A stretch of 64,000 nucleotides of DNA, taken from contig JAQFVV010006221.1 in the NCBI GenBank assembly GCA_028023455.1, forward strand, positions 9,405,011 to 9,469,010, in the 5' to 3' direction. The stretch comes from Epiperipatus broadwayi. Its lineage: Eukaryota > Onychophora > Udeonychophora > Euonychophora > Peripatidae. Both the position numbers and the translations under genes were made by a program. The notes beneath the pieces are model-generated. The model was given only the letters and a program-made list of their open reading frames with translations, was not told the origin of the DNA and made no database searches. Below, one piece after another: positions 34,268 through 47,185 of this stretch (position 1 is the first letter of the stretch; every line of letters starts with the position of its first letter).

Positions 34268-34879
34268 TTAAAAATCCCTCTTCTTTTTCTTTTCAAAAAC
34301 TTTATTTTCTTATATCACCACTGAATATATATATATAATACAAAACTCCAACGTTTCAACTGTCTTTATCATCATACAGTCATTGTCAAGGATCTGCAAC
34401 AACAATGAAATACATATTTATAAATAAACTTCAATTACATAAATACCTTCATCTTACATTAACATAAACAGTAACAAACATATTAAACATACATAATTAT
34501 ATTTTACTTAACATCTCTCTCACACTGCTATTTTTTATTACACTTTTACATTATTTAATTGTAAATATGTTCTTAAAACCATCCAAGAAACTTTTTATAC
34601 AAATTTAAAAACCAACCCTAATTTCAAATAACTTCCCCCTTTTTAAATCTTATCTAAAACCCATCTCAAAAACTACATTCCTAAACTATAGCTTTAAATG
34701 AATATAAAACAAATATAAACATTTTTTTTTATACAAAAAAAAATCTTTTAACAATTTACCTAAATCTATTTAAACATTTATTTTAATTATACATTATTTA
34801 AGATTCCTTATCTACTCCATTAATTCTATTTAAAGTAGGATTATATTTTTTTATATAAAAATATTCTTTTACCATCCTT

Positions 34880-35300
34880 TCCCTATAATTTTTAACCCTT
34901 TCCAACATTTTAATATTAAAATCTTTATGACCTAAAACTTTACAATGTATGTAAATATTTGAATTTTTGTCATATAAATGTTGTCTAAGTCTAGTTTTTA
35001 ATGTATTTTTTTTGTACCAATATATGAAATCTTTTTCCCATCCCTCTTACAATTTAAACATTCAATTAAATAAATTCCATTCATTTTGTCAATTTCTATA
35101 TTATTTGTATCATTAATTAAATTTCCTAAATTCGATTTCTTTTTATTTACAGGTTTAATAATTAACCTATTTCCCCCCTTGTATTTATTATGTATACTTT
35201 TTATAATCTTTTTAATCTTCATAAAAGTATCTCTAGAAACATTATAACTATTATATATAAAATTATTTACATCTTTCCCATTGTTTCTCTTTTTTATTAT
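34880..35300 (-). pseudogene. GIY-YIG endonuclease domain of the PLE, frameshifted
   Basis: The frame 35222-34998 reads a Lys/Asn-rich linker, then NGIYLIECLNCKRDGKKISY and YIGTK: the GIY...YIG pair that defines the family, with the C-x2-C between. After a stop at 34998 another frame continues with SNIYIHC-like and FNIKMLERV-like sequence to about 34880. In PLEs this domain cleaves target DNA. Broken by at least two frame changes. Confidence 0.8.
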
Positions 35301-35315
35301 TCTTTTAATATTTTT

Positions 35316-36120
35316 TTAATTACATAATTTATCAATAACTTTAACTGGATAATTATTGATACTTTCCTCTTTTATATTACAAATTTCTTTTGTAAATAAT
35401 TTTTCTTCAGAACATAAATTAATTGTTCTATTTATCCTATTATTAATAATATTAATTTTATGTTCATATTCAATATCTGAATCCCAACTACTTAACAAAC
35501 CATAAAAAGTTACTTTTGTGAATACACTTGTTTCAATAACAACCTTACAATTTCTAATAACTTTTTTTATTACAACATCCATATAAGTAATTACATTATT
35601 TTTTTCTTTTTCCATAATAAAACTAATGCCATCATCAATTGAATTAACATACCTTACAAAACATTCAAATTTTCTATAATTGCCATTGAATACTAAAAAA
35701 TAATCAACATACCTAACCCAAAAAACAGGCTTATATTTCGTAATACAAAAATATTTATCTTCATAATCATCCATAAAAATAACAGCTAACAATCCACTGA
35801 TACTATTCCCCATACTCAATCCTTTACATTGTTTATAATATACCTCATTATATTTAAATACCACATCCTTACAACATATATTTAACATATCATACAATTG
35901 ATTACATTCAATTTTTATACTCTTATTATTATCTTTAATATACCTATTCAATATTATATCAAATGCTTTATGTGGTACAATATTCGTGTACATACTACAT
36001 ATATAAAGTTTAACAAAAAACACATTTTTATATTTATTTCCCTCTAAAAAAACATTTAAAGTCTTTACAAAATCATATGAATTACTTACATTATTTTCTT
36101 TTTTTATTTCCCTATCCTTT
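35316..36120 (-). pseudogene. Penelope-type reverse transcriptase, 5'-truncated
   Basis: A 235-codon frame from 36023, with related sequence upstream to 36120. Landmarks: CSMYTNIVPHKAF (motif A, normally D-x-S-L-Y-T-N-I-P), YYKQCKGLSMGNSISGLLA (motif B), FWVRYVDYFLVF (motif C, where the usual VDD reads VDY), NVITYMDVVIKK and a terminal block with TKVTFYGLLSSWDS, RINRTINLCS and NNYPVKVIDKLC. This order is specific to PLE RT rather than LINE or LTR RT. Relatives copy RNA at nicked DNA ends. The loss of the Asp in motif A and of the second Asp in motif C would abolish catalysis. Followed at 34880-35300 by the endonuclease. Confidence 0.85.
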
Positions 36121-36807
36121 TTTTATATTCATTTAAAACTATAGTTTAGGAATGTAGTTTTTGAGATGGGTTTTAGATAAGATTTAAAAAGGGGGAGATT
36201 ATTTGAAATTAGGGTTGGTTTTTAAATTTGTATAAAAAGTTTCTTGGATGATTTTAAGAACAGATTTATAATTAAATAATGTAAAAGAAAGTGTAATAAA
36301 AAATAGCAGTGGGAGAGAGATGTAAGTAAAATATAATTATGTATGTTTAATATGTTTGTTACTGTTTATGTTAATGTAAAATGAAGGTATTTATGTAATT
36401 GAAGTTTATTTATAAATATGTATTTCATTGTTGTTGCAGATCCTTGACAATGGCTGTATGATGATAAAGACAGTTGAAACGTTGGAGTTTTGTATTATAT
36501 AAATATATATATGTTCAGTTGTGATATAAGAAAATAAAGTTTTTGAAAAGAAAAAGGGGAAGGATTTTTAATTTCTTGATGTTACTAATATTTAAACTAA
36601 ATAACAGAGCTGAATTTGTATGAATTATGATTTTCAAATTGTATTATTGACAATCTTTTGTAAGGTTATTAATTCTAAAAGCAAATTATATCAATCTGTC
36701 ATCTGAATTATATAATTTTATCAACGATCATATTTTTCATTGCTAAAAAAAAAATATAGCTTTTCTTATTTACTGGTTGTGACACAAACTTTTTCAGAAG
36801 CTATATA

Positions 36808-36868
36808 CTATTATGGTAGTTTTCTCTTAGTGTGTTGCAATATGCTAAGAGAAGACTACCACTATTAT
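36808..36868 (+). other. Perfect short hairpin
   Basis: TGGTAGTTTTCTCTTAG (36814-36830) pairs with CTAAGAGAAGACTACCA (36845-36861) with a single G-U/mismatch position and a 14-base loop; flanking ATTAT/ATAAT adds a few pairs. Size and shape are those of a pre-microRNA or of a tiny MITE relic. Nothing supports transcription. Confidence 0.4.
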
Positions 36869-38072
36869 TCTGATTAAATTATCATTCTATTATATATTTT
36901 TGCCAGGTATGTCATGTGTCTCTTAATAATAATCTCTTTAAAATCTTTTTCCAATCCATAAAGCAATTTACTTTCTTAATGTTCATACATTTTGAAGTTC
37001 AGATTTTATATTTATTTATAGAGGGCGTTGCTGAAAAAATAATGTTTGGGAGAATATTTTGAACATTTTTGTATTTGAATTTTTAGCTAGGAGATGCACT
37101 GGGATATTTTCTTATGTAAACCTATACAATCATAGTGTCAATCTCTGATTACATAATATCCCAGTTGAATGTTTGTTTACAAGTATGAGCCCACAACACT
37201 AACTATGAATATATTTGAAAATCTTCTTATCTGTTATTTATTATACTAACATTACTATTTTTTGTCATTAAGTATTGTCTGAAATAAAATAAAAATAAAT
37301 GAGGAATAACAAAAATATGCAAAATTACAACTAATATAAAATTGAAAAATACATATATTGGCACTGCGTAATAAACTACAAAGAAAGTAAATAAATTTTG
37401 TAAGTAAATTCAACCAGAGTTATAAATCTTAAAAAAAAATTGCATCTCAATTTTCAAATTAAAAATTGTTTATATTATTTGATTATGATAATTTTAAATA
37501 TAATTTTATGATCTTTTTTAATATGATATATTATAATAAGCTTCACTTTAAAGTGAATTTTGATTTGGTTATTTGAATTTATCTCATTAAAAAAATTCAA
37601 AACAATCCCAATTCATAACAAAATTATCAGTAATGTATATATTAAACTGTTTAAGAAATAGAATTGTATATTGAAAAAGTTTATGAAAGTTATAAATCAT
37701 GTCATTTCTACCCATGATATGCATGATAGTGGAAAATATCTTTTTTATATTGAACTAGAAGATGATAGGATGATTTATTCTACTATTTTTTAATTCTTCA
37801 AAAAATTATGTGGATGGAGTTGGTATCAGATATTTAGTGTTAAAATCTTAACTGAGAATTTGGATATATGTAGAAAATACTGCATAAAATACCACATATC
37901 CCTTCTACTTTTTGAAAGTTCCATTATTAAATGTTTAAAAGTTTCACTAATGTTAGAAAATAAAAGTTAGTAAAACCATGAGTTATATCCTCATTAGTAA
38001 ATTTTTTTTAAAAAAATCCATGCACAAGTTTGCTATTCATTAAAAATTTACCTATAATGTACTATTAAATAA
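36869..38072. other. AT-rich spacer
   Basis: No gene recognised. Confidence 0.5.
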
Positions 38073-38389
38073 ATATATACCAGGGGTTGCCAAACTTTTT
38101 TGATCATGGACCCCTATATAATTTTTCGAAATCTCCATTGACCCCCGTAAAAGTAATTTTCAGTTAATTAACATAAAACTATCTATTAGGTACTGTGTTT
38201 GTACATTTATTTTATGATTTTAAACATTTATTAAAGTAATTTTACATTGTGTAACAATAGTTTTATAAAAAATATCTTAATGTTGAAATTTAAATACCTT
38301 AATATTTATTAAATAAGTAATTATAAATAAGTAAAAATAATAAGTAAAGTAACTACAGTATTGCTTCTTAATTAATGAGATGGGTGTGC

Positions 38390-39888
38390 CTGGTGTTTCT
38401 TTGCAAGGTTCGCTATATTAGGTTCAAAATTGGTCAATTTTAATCTTAAATCCCCTCAAAACTCCACATTTAATTTATTTCTGTACTTAGTTAAGATTGA
38501 ATTTATGTGACTGAAACTGTCTGCAACCATATAGGAACTTGGAAATACCAGCATAAATGGCTGAGCTATTTCGTAAAGTTTTACATATTTTTGCATTATA
38601 TTTATATTTGTCCAAAATTTGCTTATTTTTAAATTTTTAAGAAGCATCTTTGCTCCAAGATAATAACTCAGCAAGCTCATCTTGCAGGTTGATGTCCATG
38701 TTTTCAATTTGAGCTGAAAATGGTGCAATAATCCATTCAGGGATGTCAATGTTTTTCAAATCAACAAAGTGCAGTTTAAAATCGTCGCTTAATTTTTGAA
38801 GATGACTTGTATATATTTTCAAGTCTTTTTCTTTTATTTCTAATTGTTGCAGATTTGAAAAATACTGATAATCCTTACATATCAATAAAAATATAAATAA
38901 ATTTAATTTACTTGGAAGCCTGTATTGTCCGAGCTTGGATAATTGTTACATCTTTTCCTTGCAGTTTTGTTTGGATGTCATTAAATTTTCCAAATAAGTT
39001 CACTAAATAAAAAATATGGTTCTTATTGTTTTGGAGTTCATCACTCAGAACAGGATTTATTTTGTTGAGAAATTCTGTCATGGAGTCAAATAATTCAATG
39101 AGCCATTGCAAGCATACATCTCTAGACAACCATCTAACTTCGGTGTGCAGAAGTAATTGGTTAAATACCTCGTTGTTTTCCTCACAAAGTTTGGAAAATA
39201 ATTTTGATTTAAGAGGTTCGGCTTTAATTTGATTGATACATTTAATACAAAACTGTAAAGCTTTATGTAACTCTGGACTCAAATATTTTGCTACTAAGTT
39301 GTTTCTATGCAACACACAATGAATAGTACATATACTGGTCACTTTTTCTTTGAGAAATCTAGCAAAACCTCAGTAATGCCCTACCATAGCAGGTGCACCA
39401 TCTGTGGCTATTGCTATTATATTTTCAAGCAGAATATCATATTTATTTAAATATTCTTGTAAACATCTAAAAATTGTCACTCCTTTTTCATCAGTTTCAA
39501 GATATTTAGCAAATAAAAATTCATCAATGACTTGTCCTTTCATTTTACTGAAATATCTAATGTACACCATAAGAATAGCAGAAACACCAAAAACAGATTC
39601 ATCAAGTTGAATAGAAAACTTGGAAGTTTTTAGCTCCGAAAGTACCATATTTTCTATTTCTTCTGCCATTTCATCAATACACTGTTTTACAGAATTTGCA
39701 CTTAATGGCAAGGATTTTAAAACATTAACGGAGTCTTTTTTCATTACATTCTCAATGATGTCTTTAATTGCAGGTATAACAATTTCTTCAGTGAGGGTAT
39801 GTGGTTTTCCCCTCTTTGCTATATTAAGCGAAATCTTGTACGAAGCTATTAATCCTCCTTCAGTTTCAACTTCAGTAGACTGCTTCAT
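38390..39888 (-). pseudogene. hAT transposase core and C-terminal dimerisation domain, broken
   Basis: Frame 39888-39370 has SKFSIQLDESVFGVSAI (first catalytic Asp) and IAIATDGAPAMVG (second Asp). After a stop, 39342-38908 continues with TSICTIHCVLHRNNLVAK (the C-x2-H insert) and LLLHTEVRWLSR, both hAT hallmarks. Two overlapping frames (38885-38637, 38749-38456) give the end, with SYMVADSFSHINSILTKYRN and then LRLKLTNFEPNI, the ZBED-type C-terminus used for dimerisation. Breaks: a stop at about 39370, one at about 38908, and a frameshift near 38700. Family members excise and reinsert the element. ZBED5/SCAND3-like sequences are the nearest I recognise. Confidence 0.87.
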
Positions 39889-39906
39889 AAAACTTTATAT
39901 AGTTGG

Positions 39907-40146
39907 TCAACATGTGACTTTTTCTTTAAGTTTTTTGAAAAATTCAAGTTCTTTATTTTTTTTATCTGAGTGAACCCTTTCAAGATGATCTTTCATTTTT
40001 GATGGTTTCATGTAGTCATTTCCAAAAGTTTTTTCACATAGAAGACACATAGGAATCGTTTCATTTGTCAGTGAACAAATAAATCCAAATCTCAAATAAT
40101 CCAATGAATAATACTGACATTTCTTTTTAGAAACTGAAGCTGCCAT
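39907..40146 (-). pseudogene. BED-type zinc finger N-terminus of hAT transposase
   Basis: Starts MAASVSKKKCQYYSLDYLRF and carries CLLCEKTFGNDYMKPSKMKDHLERVH, which shows the C-x2-C...H-x4-H spacing of a BED finger. BED fingers bind the transposon ends. The start Met at 40146 is the natural one: the usual short basic leader precedes YGF/FGF. The frame ends at a stop just before the rest of the transposase resumes at 39888, so one indel or stop separates them. Confidence 0.85.
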
Positions 40147-40719
40147 TTTTAATTAGGGTTCTATAAATAAGTTAAAAATAAGTTGGTATACTATGCTAAT
40201 CCATATTATTAATACTTACCTTCTTTTTTACAAGTACTGATAATTAAAATTGCTATCTAAACTAAACGAATAGTTTTATATAAACTATAACTAATTATCC
40301 AATACTATAAAAGTAGTAATAATGACACTGCAAATATTTAACACTGTTCACAATTTGCAAAGATAGCTGAAACTGCGTATGATATTTGTGTTTGTAACAT
40401 CAACGATCGTGACATTTGGACAAGTGCACATATGCATATGACTCATAAGCCAGAAGTGCAGAGTTTGCACTGCTACATGCTGATACATAAATACTGTTTC
40501 ACCTGAATAAATATACGTTTATTAATTTATTTTCTATAAAGAAACTGATATTAAGCCAATTATAAAAACATTCACAAATTTTATATATGCAGTTAGGTAT
40601 GTGTGATTTGCATATTAAGAATTTTTTCCTTTGACCCCCTGGCTCAGATCGACACCTACTTTTGTTAAATAGACCCCTGGGAGTCTATATAGACCACTTT
40701 GGTGACCTCAGATCTATAC

Positions 40720-42329
40720 ATTCTTGAACATTTCTTACAAATGAAACAGTAGTCAAAATAATTAAGTTTATTAAAGGATATATTTGATACAGAGCATCAC
40801 ATCTTATTATATTAAAAGTTTCTCACTACAAATTTTTTTTATTATTTTAGTCAAGTAATCCCATAATTATTTCTTTTGTATTTCAATAGGAAGGTTTACC
40901 TTTGGAAAAAAAACTCCTCTCACTTGAAGGTTATGATTACATAAAGTTTTAAATACACATTCCAAAATTAAAATTTTTTCCTAATAGAATATTTATGTTG
41001 TATGAAATCAATTTACCTGATTTTACTATGATATTTTCATAAATTGCTAAGTTGTTTTACCAATATCACTATCAAAATTAAAAATAGATATATCAATGGT
41101 TAAAAAATCAATCAGAAAGTTGGACTATATTTAGGTAATTTCAAATTTAAGTTGGATTTAACACAATAACGTCATCAATTTCTATGAATATTAAATCAAA
41201 CTTTTTTCCTTCGAACAATTAACAACTTATGTATAATTAAAAATAAAATTATTTTTCATCTCTTTAACAAAATTAGATGAGAGAAAATTGTAGAGTGGTC
41301 GGTATATATATTAAGATATTACTAAAATCATGCATTTTTCCAGCAATAATGTGCATTCTAGATTTTATCTCTAAAATGCTATCTATAACATTTTTATATT
41401 TGACAATAAGAAATACGATTCAATATAGCTTCATGATATTAGATATTGATAATATATCAGCCGTTTAAAGTTTCTCTCTCAAATTCACGGTTATAAAAAT
41501 TAATAGATTTAATAAGATTTATTATATAACCTTTTTACTAATGGATATCATATTATCTTATGTTTGTATCTTCGTTTCTAAAAACTTATTATGGTTTCAA
41601 CAAAACTTTGTTAATGTTTTTAATCAATTCTTTTGTCTATAAACCCCAAACCTGTATTGATTTTCCTTCATTTAAAATAAAGCTTGACATAAAACAAATT
41701 AATATTTCAAAACGAATCAATTTCTAGTTATTTACTCAATAATATTTTTATAAATTGCAACATCTGCAAAATTCTTTTCATTTATATGTATATGTATTCA
41801 ACGTAAACAAATTGAAACATGCGCAGACTGGTGAAAATAAGAGTCATAGATCACATGACTTAATTCTCTTAAGCTTGTAAGATATAAATAACGAGCACTG
41901 CTAATTCTTTATTGTATAATATTTTAACTAATCTATATCCAACTGTGGCATGTTTGTATCTTTATTTTTTGAGACAAAAATGGAAAGTGCTTTCATTCTT
42001 AAATAATTAAGTAATTAGAATGAAAGTGATATATTACTGATAGGATAAATAAGAAGTAAAAAAGTGAAGAAGTCGATATTAAGGCTTATTCACGTTTATG
42101 AAAAAGAAAATTAAGAATGAAATATGTTGTGTTCAATAGAGAATGAGATAATTAAAACAACAGCAAAAATGAAATCAAGTAATATGCTGGGAATTATTAA
42201 ATTTCTAAATGAATTACTGAAATTATTTATGGTAATGAGGGGGTGGGGATGTATGAGAGACTTTCTGAATATTAGCAGTGTAAAACTGTGACTTAGGTTA
42301 GTGACTTGTAAATTTTTCTGTAAACAAAA
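40720..42329. other. AT-rich spacer
   Basis: No gene recognised. Confidence 0.5.
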
Positions 42330-42960
42330 GCTATAATATAATAAAAAGAATGAATTTTAAAGTTATAAGACTGATTTCACATGCAGAAATGAATTACAAC
42401 GAGTGCTAAATAGTAACATAGATTAAATGATTTTATGGCATAAGAACAATTTGAAATCAAAATGATGGATAAACAAATGAATTATGATTGATAAGGGTTT
42501 TTGATGATAGAATAATGCAAAAAAAAGAAAGAAAAATATTTTCTTTGTGATGTAGATAAGGCTTTTAATAAAATGAATTATTTTATTGATATTTTGAAGG
42601 AAAAAAATGTTATAAATGCAGCCACCTGGTCTCTATTAAAATCACAATCCAATTTATAGGAGTATGCAAAGCTAGCCATTATATAAGCACAGACTATTCA
42701 AACAAAACCTAAAATGACAATATGAAATATGGATTTTCACGCAGCTGAACAAATATATAAAACTTATGAGTAGTAAACAAAGATGATAACAGAATATTAA
42801 TGAAATATTGCAGGAGGGACACCAATGAACAACAAAATCAGAAATAAGTAACAGTAATTTCTAAAGAAATGTAATTCAATAGGCTTACTGATGTAGACCC
42901 CCATTCAACACTTCTATACTGATGTATTCAAAAAACATGTCACTGTAACTAAGGCATAAG
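42330..42960 (+). pseudogene. Possible LINE reverse transcriptase relic
   Basis: Readable pieces in nearby frames: TDFTCRNELQRVLNSN (like the SLTC-x-ERVLN segment), FSLCDVDKAFNKMNYFIDIL (like motif A, D-x-x-K-A-F-D-x-x-x-H) and AGGTPMNNKI (like motif B). The order and spacing fit a Jockey/CR1-type RT. Stops are frequent. Low certainty. Confidence 0.4.
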
Positions 42961-44509
42961 TATGTAGACTTCATGTAATCTTTATAGACAGTAAAGAATA
43001 TTATTGAAACATAAATAAGCACAGATAAAATATAATTTAGTACATATATATAATATTAACTTTAGCATTAAGATTTATGTTTTTTTTTGCATACAGTGTA
43101 ATTTCAGTGTTTTTAATAATTAGCTTAAAATATTTTCTGCATGTTACACCATAATATTGACCCAGCTAAACTATGACATTCTTTGATCTTTTTTTCCATC
43201 AATTTTTTTGATACATAAAAGACAAAGTGGATATTATTTTTATTGTCAAAAAATTAAATTCATTTGGACTCAGTATGATAATTAAAAAAAAAGAAAGATT
43301 AAAAAGGTGTGTTTTATTTCCACTACTGACAATACCATGAATAAATTAACAAAATAGCATACAATTAAGCTCGCACTGAAATTTATAAGATTAAATCATC
43401 AATATATAAAATGAATTTCCCAATAATGGTTTAGATTGCCACAATTATGGTAGCCATGTTGAAAAAGCATTACACTGCTTATTAAAAACACTGAAATTTT
43501 AAACTACATATAAAAAGTATACATGATATTATTAAATAATATTATAAACTGGTATTACATAACCATGTAAGAAAATTCATTGTATATTATTATATATGGT
43601 TATTCAAATAATATGGGTAATTTTATTTACATTTTAAATGTTTATTATTAATATTATATAATTCAATGTTATCAAAACATTAAAATAACATAAGTATGAA
43701 AAAAAACTGCTAGCCAGATATTAGAAAAAAACCCATATGAATAAAAAGCACTGATAGCAAAATTGTGAAATTAATCATCATTATGCAATATATTATAGTA
43801 TTATGCATGACTTCCATATAAAACAGAGAGTAAGTAATAGGAAAACAATTATAAACTGTCACATCTTGTAATCAAGTTACTAATAACACAATTATTGTCA
43901 AAAAATTTATTAGTCACAAGTACAGATTTATTTGTACACAAAACACATTCCTTAAAATAATTCTGTACCTCAGAAACAAAAAAATTTAAATGATCAATTT
44001 TAGTATTTAATACAGTTAAAGTTGTTTCTAAAGAATCATCTCAAAATTTTCTATCAATATGTTTGGAATATGACTTACTTTTCAATGTCACTGGAAGAAT
44101 AAATTTAGCATACTGATATAGAATTTATTGAACAATCTCAATCTACAATTGTTTATATACTGGCTTCTAACTATAACATATCTCATGAGAAACCATTGTT
44201 TTAAGGGTGTGTCCACCAAAATTGCTTTATAGTAATGTTTCTGTCTAACTAAAACATGTGTGATAAACAATTCAAATATTGTATAAAAATTCAACAATGA
44301 ATTCATAATGTCAAAACTGTTATTTATAATAACTTTGGGTATACTTTACTATTTATAACAGCATGTATATTAACATGTTTAAAAACAACAAACACAAAAA
44401 GATCTTTTATTGAATGGCACAAAAATACTATCTAACAAAGAATAAAAGCTTTTTTCCTCTAAACTTCCCAAATCTACTTTTAGCTCTTTTTATTAATGAT
44501 ATAATAGAG
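42961..44509. other. AT-rich spacer
   Basis: No gene recognised; the 72-codon minus-strand frame 44088-44306 has no motif. Confidence 0.5.
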
Positions 44510-44760
44510 ATAAAAATTTTTTTTTATATTAAATGCTTTTATTGACTGGAGATTATAGATTTCACTTGAAATAAAAGCATGGGGGTGTGTGTCCAGACCC
44601 CTTGTTATAAAAAATACAGATTGACTTAATTAATTTCTGGACCCTTATGCTTTTATTTTAAGTTAAATCTAAAAACTCCAATTGAAGATGAAAAAATAAT
44701 TACTTTATTGCTTTTTAGTGCACAGTTAATAAAAGCATTCAATATAAAAATTAATTATCT
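44510..44760. repeat. Palindromic MITE-like repeat
   Basis: The outer arms TAGAGATAAAAATT...ATATTAAATGCTTTTATTGA and their complement (TTAATAAAAGCATTCAATAT) pair. The inner arms AATAAAAGCATGGGGGTGTG and TGGACCCTTATGCTTTTATT also pair. The whole folds into one long hairpin of ~250 bp without coding capacity. Confidence 0.7.
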
Positions 44761-45069
44761 CTATTGTTTTTAAGTTTTTAGTATTAAACTATATCATACT
44801 TTGAATTGACTGGACACTTACAGTTGATATATATATATATATATGAGTAAATATTTCTACTATAAGTTAAAATGTATACCCCTTATGTACATATCATATT
44901 TAGTATGGGTACATAATAATACATGTGTATATATTGTAAAGGAACTTTACTTAATACTTATAAATTTGCTTTAAATCAATATCAAACATATGGTATATGT
45001 AAGTTGTATTTCTGCAGTAAGTTAATATATATTTATACTCTTAATGTTATATAAATTTCTATTTAATAA

Positions 45070-45400
45070 TCTTAATGTATATATTATATTCAGTATGTGT
45101 TCATAATTATATATGTATAATAAATCAATAATTAAGTTTTCTATTTAAATTGATAGATTTATTTTTATTTTAAAACAGTTGTTTTTTTAAAATGCTAAAG
45201 AAAAAATTCACAATCTTTTTTAAATTTTTTGCAATTGTTATAAATAATGAGTTTTCTAGTTTACTTTTTTTTTAAAAAAAAAAGAATTGTTTTAAAATAA
45301 AAATAGAAACAATTTTAAATACAAAACTTAGTTACTGATTTATTATACATATATAATTATGTACACATACTAAATATGATATATATATTAAGACTTTAAA
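45070..45400. repeat. Palindromic MITE-like repeat with a nearby half copy
   Basis: Arms 45075-45165 and 45310-45400 are complementary (TCATAATTATATATGTATAA with TTATACATATATAATTATGT; TAATGTATATATTATATT with AATATGATATATATATTA). A partial copy of the same arm lies at 44870-44940 (CATATTTAGTATGGGTACAT). Confidence 0.65.
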
Positions 45401-47185
45401 ATGATTTTAAAAAAGTTATTAAAATAAAAGAAAAAAATTAAACTGCCCTCTCATAACCATTATTTAAAAAAATGAAAATTCTAAGAATAATTGTTAAATG
45501 TGATATATGAAATTATTGAATATTTTTCATATTTTTCTCACTCTCTGTTTTATATCTATCATACTAGTGGACAAACTGAAAAGATAAGTGTTTCAAATGG
45601 ATTATGGTAAAATAATTTAGTTATATATCAATTTTCAAGCAAGTCTATCAAATTTAAATATATTAAGCCACTATTTTAAAATTTCATTCTAATTTGAAAA
45701 AAATCAAAAGTTAACAAACAAACAAAACTATTTTCCAAAATCAATAAAACATTTAAAAAAGGTTATGTGTTTTTGTACAAAATAATCTTTAGTATTACTA
45801 TTTCATTGATATATTTAGAAATTTCAAAAATAAAAGACATTAAATTAGACTTCATAATGAATCCAATATGATACACTTTCATTTTACTTAATGAATTATT
45901 CTTCTAAAAAAAACTTATAGCTATCATTTCTTTTTCTGAAATATGAATTTCCATATCAGGATTAAACAGTGACAACTTCCTATTTAAAAGTACTAATCAG
46001 CATTAAGTCATCAAGAGTTTATATTAATAAAAATTTATAATATTCCATCTACAATTAACATCACTAGATCATACTCATTATGTTGATTTTTCCAGATATT
46101 TTGACTGCTTTTTTGGTCCTAAAATCAATTTTATATATATATAGTAATTTTTTCTGACTATCATTTCTCAATTTATGTCACTGGCTATTGTCAATGTATG
46201 GAATTTTTTAGGACTGAGTGAAGACTTCAAATCTGGAATGCTTCACAGATGATTACATGGGTACATGTTTGAATTTTAATCTGTGGCAATAGCTTCTATG
46301 AGTATTATGTGCATTATAGTTTCAATCACAGTTTATTATATCTTATTTCTATTTTACATCATTTCTGTCACAGGCAATAAAGTAGATATTTAATTAAATA
46401 AAACAAGAATAAAAGAGAATGCCAACGTTGTGTGGAGACTCATAAAGTACTGATACATTAATATTATGTCACATCTTTGATCCTCATAGAAGTTGTGTAA
46501 ATGTTCTAGATCCTAAAAGAATGGATTTTGGATTGATGCATAAAGTATGCACAAAACAATTGTCAGTCAAAGTTTTTTTTATTAAGTAGTGTCATAAAAC
46601 GTTCTTTTAAGATAAAATCTTGAATCATTCTTTCAAAGACCTTATGTTTTGTTAGTTGTAATATTAAAATTAAGAGTGTTATGAATGAAGATATAAAAGA
46701 TCTAAAAATATCTAATCATTTCAGCTTATATTTATCATAGTTTTTAAAATATTATATATAATTACTATGACATACATCTGCACACTCTTGGCAAGTAAAA
46801 TTATGACTATTGGAAGTATAAATCTGAACTACACTTTATATATATTTCAACAAAATATACAAGTAATAAAATGATGTAGTGTTTAGTGAATTTATAAAAA
46901 GTTCAGGAACCAGAAGTGTCAAGGTTGGGTTATTGTTCAATGACGTAGCTTCATAGTCTAAATCCCCACCATTGCATCAAACCATACAGAGTGTATATGC
47001 CAGTGAATAATAATTAAGTTGTTTTTATCTATAATTTTTAATAATTTTGTGTATTATTTTTTCTATATATATTATTTTTGTTCACCATGTTTGAAAAACA
47101 ATGGATCAAAGTTTCATTGTATCTATATTTGGGAAAAATGGAAAGCCTTATTTTTATGTTTCAATGATAAACTTTATTTGTCTTA
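45401..47185. other. AT-rich spacer
   Basis: No gene recognised. Confidence 0.5.

Larger units (their letters stand above)
34268..36585 (-). mobile_element. Penelope-like element with inverted terminal repeats
   Basis: Left arm 34268-34705 and right arm about 36139-36585 are inverted copies (ACTCCAACGTTTCAACTGTC pairs with GACAGTTGAAACGTTGGAGT; CTAAACTATAG pairs with CTATAGTTTAG). Between them, on the minus strand, lie a PLE reverse transcriptase and a GIY-YIG endonuclease. The RT N-terminus is missing at the right arm boundary (near 36130), so the copy is 5'-truncated onto an inverted terminal repeat, a known PLE structure. The arms carry TGATGA and GAAAC spaced as in a hammerhead, but the core's first C is an A. 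Confidence 0.88.
38081..40711 (-). mobile_element. hAT transposon of the ZBED type, nearly complete
   Basis: Ends are imperfect inverted repeats: CAGGGGTTGCCAAAC on the left, CTGAGGTCACCAAAG on the right (complement). Target duplications ATATATAC (38073-38080) and ATCTATAC (40712-40719) match at 7 of 8 positions; 8 bp is the hAT length. The 2.6-kb interior encodes, on the minus strand, a BED zinc finger, the hAT catalytic core and the C-terminal dimerisation region. Subterminal TGGACCCC-type repeats occur at both ends. Confidence 0.9.

Noticed and set aside
36440-36500. Functional hammerhead in the PLE arm (TGATGA ... GAAACG)
   Set aside because: The invariant C before TGATGA is A in both arms and I found no stem I pairing; at most a lost ribozyme.
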